Assembly (NCBI GenBank): GCA_028752905.1
Contig: JAQNBH010000009.1
Span: 28,695,976-28,759,975, forward strand
DNA from: Cladorhizidae sp. MBARI D1340-BT2
Taxonomy: Eukaryota; Porifera; Demospongiae; Poecilosclerida; Cladorhizidae
Direction: 5' to 3'
Length of the DNA stretch: 64,000 bases
How positions within the stretch are numbered: the stretch's first letter is position 1; each line of letters opens with the position of its first letter. The notes beneath the pieces are model-generated. The model saw nothing but the letters and a program-made list of their open reading frames with translations. It had not been told where the DNA came from and did not search any database. Shown piece after piece: positions 22,262-32,980 of this stretch. The translations under genes and the position numbers were made by a program.

Positions 22262-22470
22262 CTAGCTCTAGTATTAGCCCTAACTTTAGCACTAGCCTTT
22301 GCCCTAACTCTATCCCTGACTTAACCCCAATTCTAGTCCAATCCCAACAATACTCCTAGATTTAGCCCTACCTCAGCCCCAACCTTAGCCTTATCTCTAG
22401 CCCTAAGCCTAACTATAATACTAGCCATAGCCCTAACTCTAGCCCTAGGTTTAGCCCCACCCCTATACTG
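22262..22470. repeat. Degenerate CCCTAA/CTAGCC hexamer tract
   Basis: About 200 bp of 'tagccctaactctagcccta' type sequence with a loose 6-bp period, preceded at 22185-22210 by 'cctagggctagggctag'. It resembles an interstitial, degenerated telomere-like tract (TTAGGG is the common animal telomere repeat). A short inverse piece (gggctagggctagggctagg) lies at about 52247-52270. Confidence 0.7.
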
Positions 22471-22960
22471 TATGTTAAGTGTGCCTACATGCACCTCACA
22501 CTCAATGGGTTGTTAAGGATATATTCATACTCCATAGTTTTTATTCTAAAGGCTGGTTCACATTATGACGTGAACCATCCTGAAATATTAAGAATTGGAG
22601 TAAATACCCCGAGATATTTTTAACAAGTACAATAGCCAGGAAGAAGGCAAGCAGGCTCTCCAAAACAACAAAAAATTATAAAAATGCTCCACAAAGCTCA
22701 AGATCTTTAAAAACTGTACATGTCCAGTGTGAAAATCATTATAAAAGTAAAAATGACCAAGATTAAACTTTTTATTTTTTATTTTTAACAACCATGACTG
22801 CTTCTAGGAACATTCTTTTTCTCATTTTTTTACTGCTGAGAAAGAGGCATTAGTGAATGGATTCCTTTTCTTAAATTTTGTTAAAGTTTTACATTGAAAT
22901 AAGTAATAGCTACAAATATATAATTGTAATAAAACACAAATTTTTTTTTGCAATCACTAA

Positions 22961-23631
22961 GGGGGGGGGGGGGGGCAACGGTATTTTTTTAATTTTTTCC
23001 CCTTTTACTTATGGTTACCATTTTAGAGCTCCATAGATTCTGCAAACTTAATGTATGGCTTTAATATATACCTCAAAAGATAGGTCTCTCTATGTGCTCT
23101 CTTTTAATACTAAAATATTTTTCATAGATATATCTATAGCCACGTTACTATACCTTGAGTGGAGCGAACCGTAAAACCTGAATGCCTAAATTGGCCACAA
23201 AATATCTCCAGATTGCAAAGTGCTAAAGGTTTGAAATTAGCACCAGTGGCTAGAGGAAGCTACATTTCACCCACACGCTTGACCATGTACTTACATTTTA
23301 ACACCTAATGAAAACACTCGTTGAATAGAGTAGAGCTTCTTCTAGCCACTGGTGCTAATTTCAAATCTTTAGCACTTTGCAATCTGGAGATATATTTATG
23401 CGGCCAATTCAGGCATTCAGGTTTTGAAGTTCCCTCTACTTTAGGTCTAGTAACTTGACTATAGTTATACCTATAAAAACAATTTAGTATCAAAAGAGAG
23501 CCCACAGAGAGACCTATCAATTAAGCTATATATGAAGTCCATACAATGAAGTTTACATACAGAATTTACGGAGCTCTAAAGTGGTAACCATAAGTAAAAA
23601 AAAAAAAAAGGAAAAATATGCCATTGTCCCC
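22961..23631. mobile_element. Foldback (long inverted repeat) element 1
   Basis: The two halves are inverted copies. Left half runs from G15 (22961-22975) and 'ttatggttaccattttagagctcc' to the loop. Right half mirrors it: 'tctggagatatatttatgcgg' against 'ccacaaaatatctccaga', then 'agagctctaaagtggtaacc', then A14 and 'tgtcccc' at 23631. The loop is near 23290-23310. No coding capacity, so it is presumably moved by another element's transposase. Confidence 0.8.
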
Positions 23632-23959
23632 TCAGATACATGATTAAATGCCGTGGATTATTTTGACTGCCACTAAAAATCCAGTGAGGGATGTCCACCT
23701 ATAACTCATGCTCAATCTCTAGGTAGGAGGGATTTCTGAACAGATTTATTTGCTACGAATCTGTCTGCAATGTAGCTTTTATTTGCTCACCTCAATGAGT
23801 TACTTCTATTACAAAACTACAGCTTATTGTATTTGCATACCGATGATAGTTTTAATGGACTTATGAGGGAAAAAGTTACATTTACAAATAGTTATGCCAT
23901 GGAAAATTGTTATCATTAATTATTTTTAAAAAACAGTATCCATAATCAATCAAACATAC

Positions 23960-24105
23960 CAGGATTTTCATAGGCTTCTTCATCAGAAATGGATTCACTC
24001 TGATGAGTAAATTATTAACATCAATAAGCAAGTTAATGGAATAGAACAGACTCACAGCGGCAGAGGCTTGTGGCAAAGAAGATCCTTTTGATCTCACAAG
24101 ATTTG
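23960..24105 (-). CDS. Exon cassette 4 (B 24056-24105, A 23960-23999)
   Basis: Exon B is short (50 bp; ANLVRSKGSSLPQASAA) with a strong GTGAGT donor. Intron of 56 bp. Exon A is 40 bp, peptide SESISDEEAYENPG, donor GTATGT. Both phases fit the cassette rule. This copy lies outside the two duplicated blocks and has the cleanest splice signals. YEN is the core of a Grb2-type SH2 ligand (pYxN) in animals; whether it acts so here is inference. Confidence 0.6.
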
Positions 24106-24179
24106 CTGAAATTTTCCAGTCTCTAAATTTATGAATCAACCAAAATCCATTCGTAGAAGACATAATTATAAGTAACTAT

Positions 24180-25160
24180 AAACCCAACGGGTTGTCCTAT
24201 CAACCCTAGTTTACAAGAAATTTTAGAACAAGCTTTACAATTGCATATTTAATATGAGTAAGGAAGCTTTTCTACAAAACCTTTTTTATCACTTATAAAA
24301 CATACATTTAACAAAGATTTATCCTAACAGTAACAGGTGATAACCTTGGGCAGACAAACATGGATTAGCCAACCTGGCAATTGCTACCAGCATGTTCGCA
24401 GGGTATGATATAATTAACAATACAAACATCTCTGGTGTGCAGGCACAAAATAAAGGGATGCAGGTTCTATTTGGCCTAGAGTTGCTCATCCACAATAACT
24501 AGAGCTACACAAGCTATAAATGTTTCTCAATGCACCTGATTGCTCATATATAGCCTCATAAGCTAATACTTGATGCACATTAGCTCAACCAGTTTAGGTA
24601 TACCCAAATCTCAAGATGACCATGTTCAATATGAATGGGGTTAACAAATCATGGTGCGGACCTCTCACAAAAAGAACAATAAAAATGGACCATAGAAGTT
24701 AGTACTCAAAGATGACTTCCCACATCCTATACACATTTGCCTGCCAACTCATTAGGGTAAAACTGACAGTCGCAGGCCTCACTCCTCCAACCTTCTTATT
24801 CAGCCAATAGTGAAGAAAATAAAGAAGCATGATTCCAAATAATGAGATTCACAAAAGCAGTGAGAGCTTAGCAACAGTGAACCACCCTGCCAGCAAGATT
24901 ACTGATCATGTCCTTAACCAACCCTCTGTAAGCACAATATAGCAGAGCAAGTTAAAAAAACACATAAAACACTGCATGATTGCTACAATTTTCCAATTGT
25001 TATGTCCTACTCCTAGATTGCATACAGGGTCCAGAAAATGTTGCCAAATATGTTTTTAAAAATACCAACGATCTCTTGTCTAGAAAATCATCGAATTGAT
25101 GAGAGAGTAACTAGGATGACCTCATTACTTAAGTCACCAGGGGTGATATAGCTATCTTTA
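24180..25160. other. No gene seen
   Basis: AT-rich, without open frames longer than about 60 codons or recognisable repeats. Confidence 0.4.
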
Positions 25161-25161
25161 G

Positions 25162-25279
25162 GAAGATTCTGATGAGGAAGAAGAAGGTATAGTCATCTTC
25201 AGTTACCTAGGAATTCTCAGAGAGCTGCTGTATATTGATCAAGATTCAGATGCAGAAATGGACCAGGAAGGCTTCTCAG
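25162..25279 (+). CDS. Possible acidic exon, unknown
   Basis: Between an acceptor (tatctttag) and a donor (GTTAGT) a 118-bp frame reads EDSDEEEEG ... FSYLGILRELLYIDQDSD ... DQEGFS. Open with plausible splice sites, but short and of unknown family. It could be chance. Confidence 0.25.
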
Positions 25280-25289
25280 GTTAGTGTGA

Positions 25290-26200
25290 TAGTATCTAGT
25301 TTTAGTATTAGCCTTTCCTAAATAGCTGGAGAGGGTCCATCTAGACATATATTAGCAATTCAATTTAAATGTACTTAAACTTGAATTCAAAATCGGATTT
25401 TGTGGAAACTAATGTCATAAATCTAAACCAAAATTATAATTCTTATATGAAATTTTTCATATTTGACTTGCGATGAAGTGGTATTGTTTTACCGACAATT
25501 AGGTACCAGCTTCATATACTTTTCTATGCAATGTTCCTGCCAGTTCCCCTCCAGTACTGACCATTCCCATTCAGGCCAAGCCCAAGGATTGCCTCGCCCT
25601 TTCCCGCATATTCCAGTAGTAGTGTAAGCGTGCATACAAGATTGTGACATATAGCTACTGGAGATATTTTGTCCACACACACAGTTATTGAACTCATTGC
25701 TAGCTAGCACTTGGTGCCATTCACCATTATTTAAGCTTGGGCAAATCTTCTAGACTCTGTTTCTCTACAAGGGAAGTGTCAGGCCTCAAAATGGACTGGT
25801 TAGTAAGAGAGCTAGTGTGTTGCTCTATCTTATTTTTTCCAGAAACTTATAGAAGACAGCTGGAGTTTGGCTAAGTGGATAATTGGAACTGTGGCCAGCA
25901 CTTGGCTCAGCTTGGTTGATTCGGAGAAGTGAGAGCACGTTTTCAGCATTTCTGTGTGTATATTGTTTGATATTGTGCATAGTGTTTGCATATTATTTAC
26001 ATATTGTGTATTTTTGTATTTTGCCGCCCATTTTATGCAAGAAATTACATCAAGTAACAAGGCGAATGACAAGTCTGAGAGAGCAGACAGAACAGAGCGA
26101 GGGGAGTAAACTGAGAAACTCCAAAGAGAGCAAGTTCAGATGACCGACAATGAGGACACAAATATGGATATCAGGAAGGGCTAGTCAAGCCATCGACCGT
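25290..26200. other. No gene seen; possible 5' region of retroelement B
   Basis: 25683-25770 weakly resembles 28712-28830 (both include a 'tctacaagg' phrase), which may be repeats flanking the gag remains. 'tgtcaggcctc' at about 25777 could start an LTR, but no matching end or primer site was found. Confidence 0.3.
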
Positions 26201-26202
26201 AA

Positions 26203-27935
26203 ATGACGAGGACTACAAGAGAATTCTCAAACCCACTGGAGGCCATTCAGACATTAATCCTGACTATGGAGGAGAACAGAAGAATTGAAGGTAGAGAAGA
26301 GGAAGAATGCCGAACCAGAGAAAGAGAAGCAGAAAAACATTGACGTTGAACCAGAGATAGAGTAGTGGAAGAACGTCAAAACAGAGAAAGGGAAGCGGTG
26401 TTGAACCAGAGAAAGAGTAGTGGAAGAATGTTGAACAAGAGAAAGAGAAGTGGAAGAACATCGAACCAGAGAAAGTGAAGCAGAATATTGTCGAATCAGA
26501 GAAAGAGAAGTGGAAAAAGGTCGAACCAAGAGAAAGGGAAGCGGAAGAACGTCGAACAAGAGAAAGAGAAGTGGAAGAACGTCGAACAAGAGAAAGAGAA
26601 GTGGAAGAACGTTGAACCAGAGAAAGAGAAGTGGAAAAAGGTCGAACAAAGAGAAAGAGAAGTAGGAGATTATCGAATCAGAGAAAAAGATGTGGAAGAA
26701 CGTCGAACCAGAGAAAGAGAAGTGGAAGAACGTTGAACAAGAGAAAGAGTAGCGGACGAACATCGAACCAGAGAAAGTGAAGCAGAAGATTGTCGAATCA
26801 GAGAATGGAAGTGAAAAGGGAGAGCAGAAGGATTGAACAAAAAGAAGCCGAAGAAAGCCGAACAAAATAACTCAAAGCGAAGGACAGCACAAAAGAGAAC
26901 ACTTCTAATGCAAATCAAGTTTCAGCACGAAACCAAAACTATATGTGGCATAGTGACGACAGATGACGAGACAGAGATAGAAAACGGAAGCTGGGAGATA
27001 AAATTGCTCCATAGACGGACAAGGAACAGCCTGTATCCTACCTCCGAAACTTTGAAGACATGCATTCCACAGCAGAGATCAACAAGGATGAATGGGCAAG
27101 CCACATGGTCCTCAAGTGATGGGAACCGCATCCATAGCTTTCACAACATCTGTAATGGAGGAGGCTAAGGTAGACTACAATTTGCTGAAAATGGCCTTGC
27201 TGAAGGAGCTCTGATATTGCAAAGAAGCCTGTGAGTGAGAGTTCTGGTCCTTCTGAGGAAAGATGGTGATGCAGCTACAAAAATTCTAAGAGTATTACTA
27301 AGTTTGGCAGATGTTCACATGGAAAACTGTAATACAATAAAAGAGGATGGCAAGACAGTGGCAACAGGAAAATTTCTCTCCTTTTACTCGCTGGATGCAA
27401 ACCATGTTAGAGCATGGAAACCTGAGATGTTCCTGGAAGTCGCCAACTTCATGACAGAGCGACAAGCCATGAATATTAAATTCCGCAAAAGATGACTGCC
27501 CTGCACGAAACCGAGGAGTTGCCCGGGAGACTGGTCAAGAAATCAATGGAATGAAGACAGTCATCTCCGGAACTGGCACTCATTGTTGCGACGTCAACCA
27601 TGACAGCAGGGAAAGACACCATAACCCAAAGTACAGTGAGTGTATGGGTGACTTAAATAACATGTTTTACAGTAGCACTCCGGGAAAGCCTCAAGATAAG
27701 TCTGGGGATAGGGTTAACTTTGTGTCTACATGTTTAAGCAGAAGGTGGAAATGTGACAATTCTGGGTATGAGATCGAAGTTAGGATGGAAAAACACAGTG
27801 AAATGACTGAGTCTATAATAACAGCCATCAGACAACCAGGTCTATATGTAGAAGGCGGGGTAGGCCAGAGAGAATGCAGAATGCGCATTGATATGGGAGC
27901 AGACAGGACCATAGTTGTTGCAAACCTGGGGAGCT
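26203..27935 (+). pseudogene. Gag-protease remains of a Ty3/gypsy-type element (B)
   Basis: From ATG 26203 the frame gives MTRTTREFSNPLEAIQTLI and then a long charged repeat region. Capsid-like pieces follow in changing frames: SYLRNFEDMHSTAEINKDEW near 27035, then MEEAKVDYNLLKMALLKEL near 27160. At about 27870-27930 an aspartic protease-like box appears, MRIDMGADRTIV (family motif D-T/S-G-A), with Met in place of the Thr/Ser after Asp. Many stops and frameshifts. No RT or integrase follows. Architecture matches gag of element A at 13247. Confidence 0.7.
26270..26815 (+). repeat. 30-bp repeat inside gag coding sequence
   Basis: About 18 units built from cgaaccagagaaagagaagt plus ggaagaacgt, each encoding ten charged residues (consensus RTREREVEER), predicted as one long coiled coil. 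Units at 26530-26640 are nearly identical; outer ones are diverged, and single-base indels make the reading frame wander. Antisense frames are rich in Ser/Phe and are artefacts. Confidence 0.9.
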
Positions 27936-27939
27936 GAAC

Positions 27940-30540
27940 GGAAAACTTGGAAAACTATATATATGTATGTATGTATGTATTCAATTGTAGGTTCACCTGT
28001 AAAAAATAAGAACTCCTCCTCCTACTAGGCTTATTAAATTTGGAATTGTAAGAGAAAACAACCTATTTGCAGGAAGAACTGGCTGCATAGACAAGTGAGA
28101 ATTGCTACTCAGGCTAAAAACAGACTATGCTTATAAAGAAGCTATTATGTTTCAATATTCTGTGGGTTTACTCTGGAAGCCACTGGTATAAATATGGTCT
28201 GTACTGAAATCTCAAAATAGTTAACTGAAATCATTATAGAAATATTATAGATTTTATATTGGGGTATAATGAATACATTTTCATTTCACAGGAATTCCTT
28301 CCCAAAATAGCAACCAGGCCTCTGTCCACACCGAGTCAACCAAGTAGTTGGCCATGAATGCTCAGTTTGGCTTTAGGATTTGTGTGTTTGACGTGTGTAT
28401 GTATATGCATGTGTGAGAAATAACATTACCTTGTACAACCTTTGTATTTTAACCGTCCTAATGTATAATGTTTGAGAGAAGAGATTGGAGGCTCATGCAT
28501 GAAGAAACTTGGACAATAAATCAGGTATTAGCTACAACCAGCATCAACTCAATCAGCAGACGAAACATAGATATTTTTTGCCAATTAATTCTGAAAGACA
28601 GTTTATGAATTCCCTTACTATCATACTTTAGCTCTATCTAGCAAGATAATAATGATAGCTAGCTACACATTGAAAGTTAGTTGTGTTCAAAATCAATTAT
28701 AACTGTAGTTAATTATTTATTGCTAGCTACTGCTCGGCATCATCCACCATTCAGACACTTCCTTAGGCTCAGGTAAAGCTTCTATAGTCGATCTGTCCAA
28801 GTTTCTACAAGGAAGGGAGCACCACAATACTATGCCTCTAACTCAACCTTAAAGAATGCCTTAGCGGTCTAGAAGCTTAAAACAGACAAAGTGTGACATA
28901 GTATATAGAATGGAGCACTTAAGATAGCTGTAAGAAAGCTATAGCTACAACCTCATTTGTAGTTTAACTACTGCATTGTACTAGGCAGGATCCACAGAAA
29001 GAAAATAATCCTCAGATTAAATAAACACTAACTTTCCAAGCATACACAGCTTAGGTTAGCACATTCTTTTATTGTTTTCAGTACAGCACTTGCCTCTAGA
29101 GTTCTGCAAGAAAACTTTAGCTACAAACCACAGCTGTATTAGTAGCTGCACTGATCCAGGTTAGGACCAAAGAAGGAAGTCTACTGATGAAAAATACAAT
29201 GCTAGCTCTCCTGGAGGCCAACAGATTCAGCGTTATCTAGCTATGGAAGTGTGATTAATGGGAAAATGGTGGTCATGTGTATATGAGCAGATTCTTGTGT
29301 GCATGTCCATACTAAAATGATAGCTACATGCACAGACATTTTTTTCAGCAGAGCAGCTTGCTGATTTTTGCCTGGATAAATAAAGGGAAAAAAATCAGAG
29401 AGAAAAGTCAAAGTGTGCTTCTGAAACAGCAGAATAACGAGAATTGAAATTAGAAGGGAAGAGTGACAGTAAAAGGCATGGGAGAAGCACAGCAGCCCAC
29501 AATGGATATGCTTCCTTGGGATCAGGTAAAGCTTCTGATATCTTATAAATGGATGTTTAAGTTCCATTTGGATACTCTAGGTATGAAAGGTTTGCTAAAC
29601 TGGAAATAATCATCACGGATAACGGCCTTGCTAAACTGGAAATGATCGTCGTGCTCAATATCGAGGAGGTTTCTCCTCCAAGCCTTTGCTATCTGTAAGC
29701 TTCAATATTTCTACCTATAACAGTACAAGCAATACAATTTTATGACATCAATAATTTACAGATCAGTGTATAGTGTTAGGCCTGCACTTGGAGTAGTAGA
29801 ATACCTAAAGCAATGTGATCTGGGCTTGCAATAATGCTAAGAATTAAATTTTTGTCTGTATTGGTAATCATGCTAAAAGTAATTGTCCATCTCTCCATCA
29901 GACATTAACTTGCAACACAATCCTTGCATTCATTTGTAGTATTTTTTAATTAATCACTCTGGTGATGGGAGGGTTAAATTTATAATGAAGGTGAATGTCA
30001 TCATGACTACCAGATGAATAATGCTTAAGTAGTGTTGTTCTTGATCCTCTCTTTCTTTAAAACTTCAAAGTGGTCGACTTAAGTTTCAGCCAAGTCTACC
30101 TGTAACCAACCGAGTTCAGTCTATTAAACAAGTGGCTACTGCTATAGCTATTCAACTTCAATAAATGTTCAACTTAGTACAATTCTAGACAACTAGCTAG
30201 ACTGTGTTAAGAGTTCAGATAGGTTTAAATATATTAAGAGGATAAATAAATAAGATATAGAAGACACAGCAAAAGACAAAACAACTCAACTGTTCTCACA
30301 CAAGTTACTCCGACTGCTGTTATGACTACTGTTCTGACATGCATACAATTTGAATAATCATACATTACTAAGACTACAGGTAAATACATGGTATTATACA
30401 TGTTATAGCATGCCAGTAGCTAACTAATTTTTACTACATGCCCACATACAGCTGGTTAGTATTGTACTAATGCACTTGTCTCTCTGGCTCTGCCACACTA
30501 CCAATGTATCTACATCCCTACTTGTCTCCTTTCATTGTTA
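27940..30540. other. No gene seen
   Basis: 2.6 kb of AT-rich sequence. There is a (GTAT)n patch at 27960-27980, and a repeated phrase ttgctaaactggaaat at 29591 and 29629. The minus-strand frame 29241-29567 is hydrophobic but has no recognisable domain or splice context. Confidence 0.4.
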
Positions 30541-30843
30541 TTTGTCACAGGATATTATGCACTGGGCGATCACTACACACACCCACTCAAATCATACATC
30601 AGAGCACACTCTATTGTGAGCATTTGTTACTTACAAAGCACAATTATGTTGCATACACAGACTGAAGAGACACAAACCTTTCATTCTCGGCATGTGTTCA
30701 TCATATTGACGTAAAAACATTAGTGTTTTAAATAAGCTAGACTTGTAGAGTATTAGGCTACTTATGTCAAGGGAATTAATTTGTTAACAGTACCTAAAAT
30801 CTAAAATATGTAAAATAACATGAACCTCTCAGTATTCACATAC

Positions 30844-31018
30844 CAGGATTTTCATAGACTTGTTCACCAGAAAAGGATTGAGTCTGAAAGTTAAAACAAT
30901 CACTGTAAAATTAAGCAAGCAAACACTACGATAGAGTATTGGCTCACATGTCTGGATGGTGGTGATGGAAGACCTGATGTCCTAAGTTTTGGACCACCAC
31001 TTATAGGCAATCCAGGAT
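30844..31018 (-). CDS. Exon cassette 5 (B 30948-31018, A 30844-30883)
   Basis: Exon B is full length at 71 bp (DPGLPISGGPKLRTSGLP, then SPPSRH), donor GTGAGC. Intron of 64 bp. Exon A is 40 bp, peptide TQSFSGEQVYENPG, donor GTATGT. Frame and phases fit the cassette rule, with no stop in either exon. One of the best copies. Confidence 0.65.
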
Positions 31019-32388
31019 CTAAAGTTTGAGTATATATCAAGAATGTATTCATACTATGTAGGGACAATAAATCAGAGCTTATCCTTGGTGGCACAATAAT
31101 CAACAAAGTACAGTGCATTTATAAAGAATAAGTGGAAAAACTGTCAATATTATAAGACTTTGAAAGGAGATGAATGTCTTCCAACTTTCACCTACCTCCA
31201 TTGTAACACACTCTCTGCCCAGAGCTGTTTTAACTTTACACCAATACACAATGAACACAAGCTGACTACATCTTATACACTATATTTATCGGAACTTCTT
31301 CATCAGAATGTTGGAAAAAATTATACAAGTTCTAAAATGCTACAGCTGTAGAGCAGTAGGAGGCTAGAGCATGTAGCTGCTGATTCAGCTCTCAGATTAG
31401 CTCCACACATACAATTCAAATTATTGTGTTTATGTTCTTTAACAATTTTAGTTTGTTATGGATAGACTTAAAATAAATTTCCTGGATTTTTTTAAATGTC
31501 CACCAGGCACTATCATAGTGAAGTATCATGGTGAGCTGGAATTCCTTTTTGAGGAAGAAACCACCATCAGGATGCTAAGAAACTGCTTAAATAAGTTAGA
31601 GCTAAGACATGATTTTTTTATATCAACCTCCATTTAATATAGAGAGTACCAGTGCAATACCTGGCTATAAAGATACATACCTACCCTAAGGGAAATAAAG
31701 GGAGTCGAACTACTCACTCGCCTTGAACATCTAAGGTGGGTGCTTGAATTATGAAATTTGAATGTTGATTGTAAAATGCACACCCTGTGTTACCATTGCA
31801 ATGAAGATAGAGGTTAGTTAGCTCTAGGTGAGGATTTGCTGGTTGTGTTACCATTGCAATAAAGTTAGAGGTTAGTTAGCCCTAGGTGAGGATTTGCTGG
31901 TTATTTTAATGTCTAGCTGGTGCCTCTACTTTAGCTAAGGCATTATTGATCCACTCATTGATTAAAACTATCAAGTAGTCGACTTCAGGTTCAACAAAGT
32001 CAACCAATGGATTTTTATTGCTAACTTTCCTTCTATCTTTGCTATCTGTCACATACTATGATGCACTGGGCGGTCGCTACAAGCATCCAGTCATCAGAGA
32101 AAATTGCATAGTGGATACTTGTAATGTGGAAGGTGCTGACTATGTTCCTATGCAAACTGAAGTGCAAATTTAATGTTTGTGAGATGATCTGAGAAAAATA
32201 TGTTATCAATAGACACAATCTTTCATATGACATATTTCTCAGCATGTATTCATATTGATGTAAATCTCACAGATGTTCTAATCAAGCTATCCTATACATT
32301 ATTAGGACAATGACATTACAAAATTTCTTTATTTGTTCCGAGAGAATTTTGTCATAAACACCTCATCTAAACAGTACTCCAAACATAC

Positions 32389-32501
32389 CAGGAATTTCAT
32401 AGGCTTGCTCACCAGTCAAGGATAGAGCTATTGGCTCACATGTATGGCTGGAAGACCATCTCCTGAGAGGCCAAATGTTGGAACATCATTTGTAGGCAAT
32501 C
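32389..32501 (-). pseudogene. Exon cassette 6, intron collapsed
   Basis: Exon B (32440-32501, 62 bp, as in cassette 2) and exon A (32389-32427) are separated by only 12 bp (gtgagccaatag) instead of 49-66 bp. That is too short to splice, and A reads into TGA if joined. A clear deletion product. Confidence 0.6.
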
Positions 32502-32814
32502 CTGGATAAAAAATGGGACATTTTAGAATGCGTTTATACTGTGTGCATACTAAGCTAATTCAATCAATGTTTGGTGCCATACTAGAGTTGTGTAGTTTTA
32601 GGACCTACTTTTCCCATTGTGTTTTAAAAGAGTGCTTGCCCATTTAAACAATATTTTTGTAGAGCATATGTAAAAATTGTCAGAGTAATCCTACTTTCTT
32701 GACTGACATCTTTGAACATGAGCTGAGAAAAATAGTCAATTTGTGTAAAAATTATCCACATGGAAAAATAAACAGATTGAATAAATCCAGTATTCCAAAC
32801 TAAGTTACACCTAC

Positions 32815-32980
32815 CGAGATTCTCACTGGCTTGCTCATCAAGGAAGGAAGGAGTCTCAAAAATAAAACATTCATTAAATCAAGAAAATACAACAATAGAG
32901 TATCCACCTCTATGGATCTTTTGAATGGAAGACCTCTGATGTCCCAATATTTGTACCAGCACTTGTAGGCAATCCAGGGT
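32815..32980 (-). pseudogene. Exon cassette 7 (B 32908-32980 frameshifted, A 32815-32854)
   Basis: Exon B is 73 bp and starts normally (DPGLPTSAGTNIGTS), but a 1-bp loss shifts it into a TAG just before its donor. Exon A is 40 bp with good phases (TPSFLDEQASENLG, donor GTAGGT) but Ser replaces the Tyr. Probably inactive. Confidence 0.55.

Noticed and set aside
22262..22470. True chromosome end
   Set aside because: The tract is short, degenerate and flanked on both sides by ordinary sequence.
25489..25710. Minus-strand Cys/Trp-rich ORF (CGKGRGNPWAWPEWEW)
   Set aside because: Looks exon-like, but there is no splice border I trust and no second copy; not enough to call.
26254..26918. Minus-strand ORFs rich in Ser, Phe and Leu
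   Set aside because: Antisense of the charged gag repeat; the 30-bp period keeps all frames open.
29241..29567. Hydrophobic minus-strand ORF as a membrane protein
   Set aside because: AT-rich chance frame; no duplicate or relative, no splice sites.
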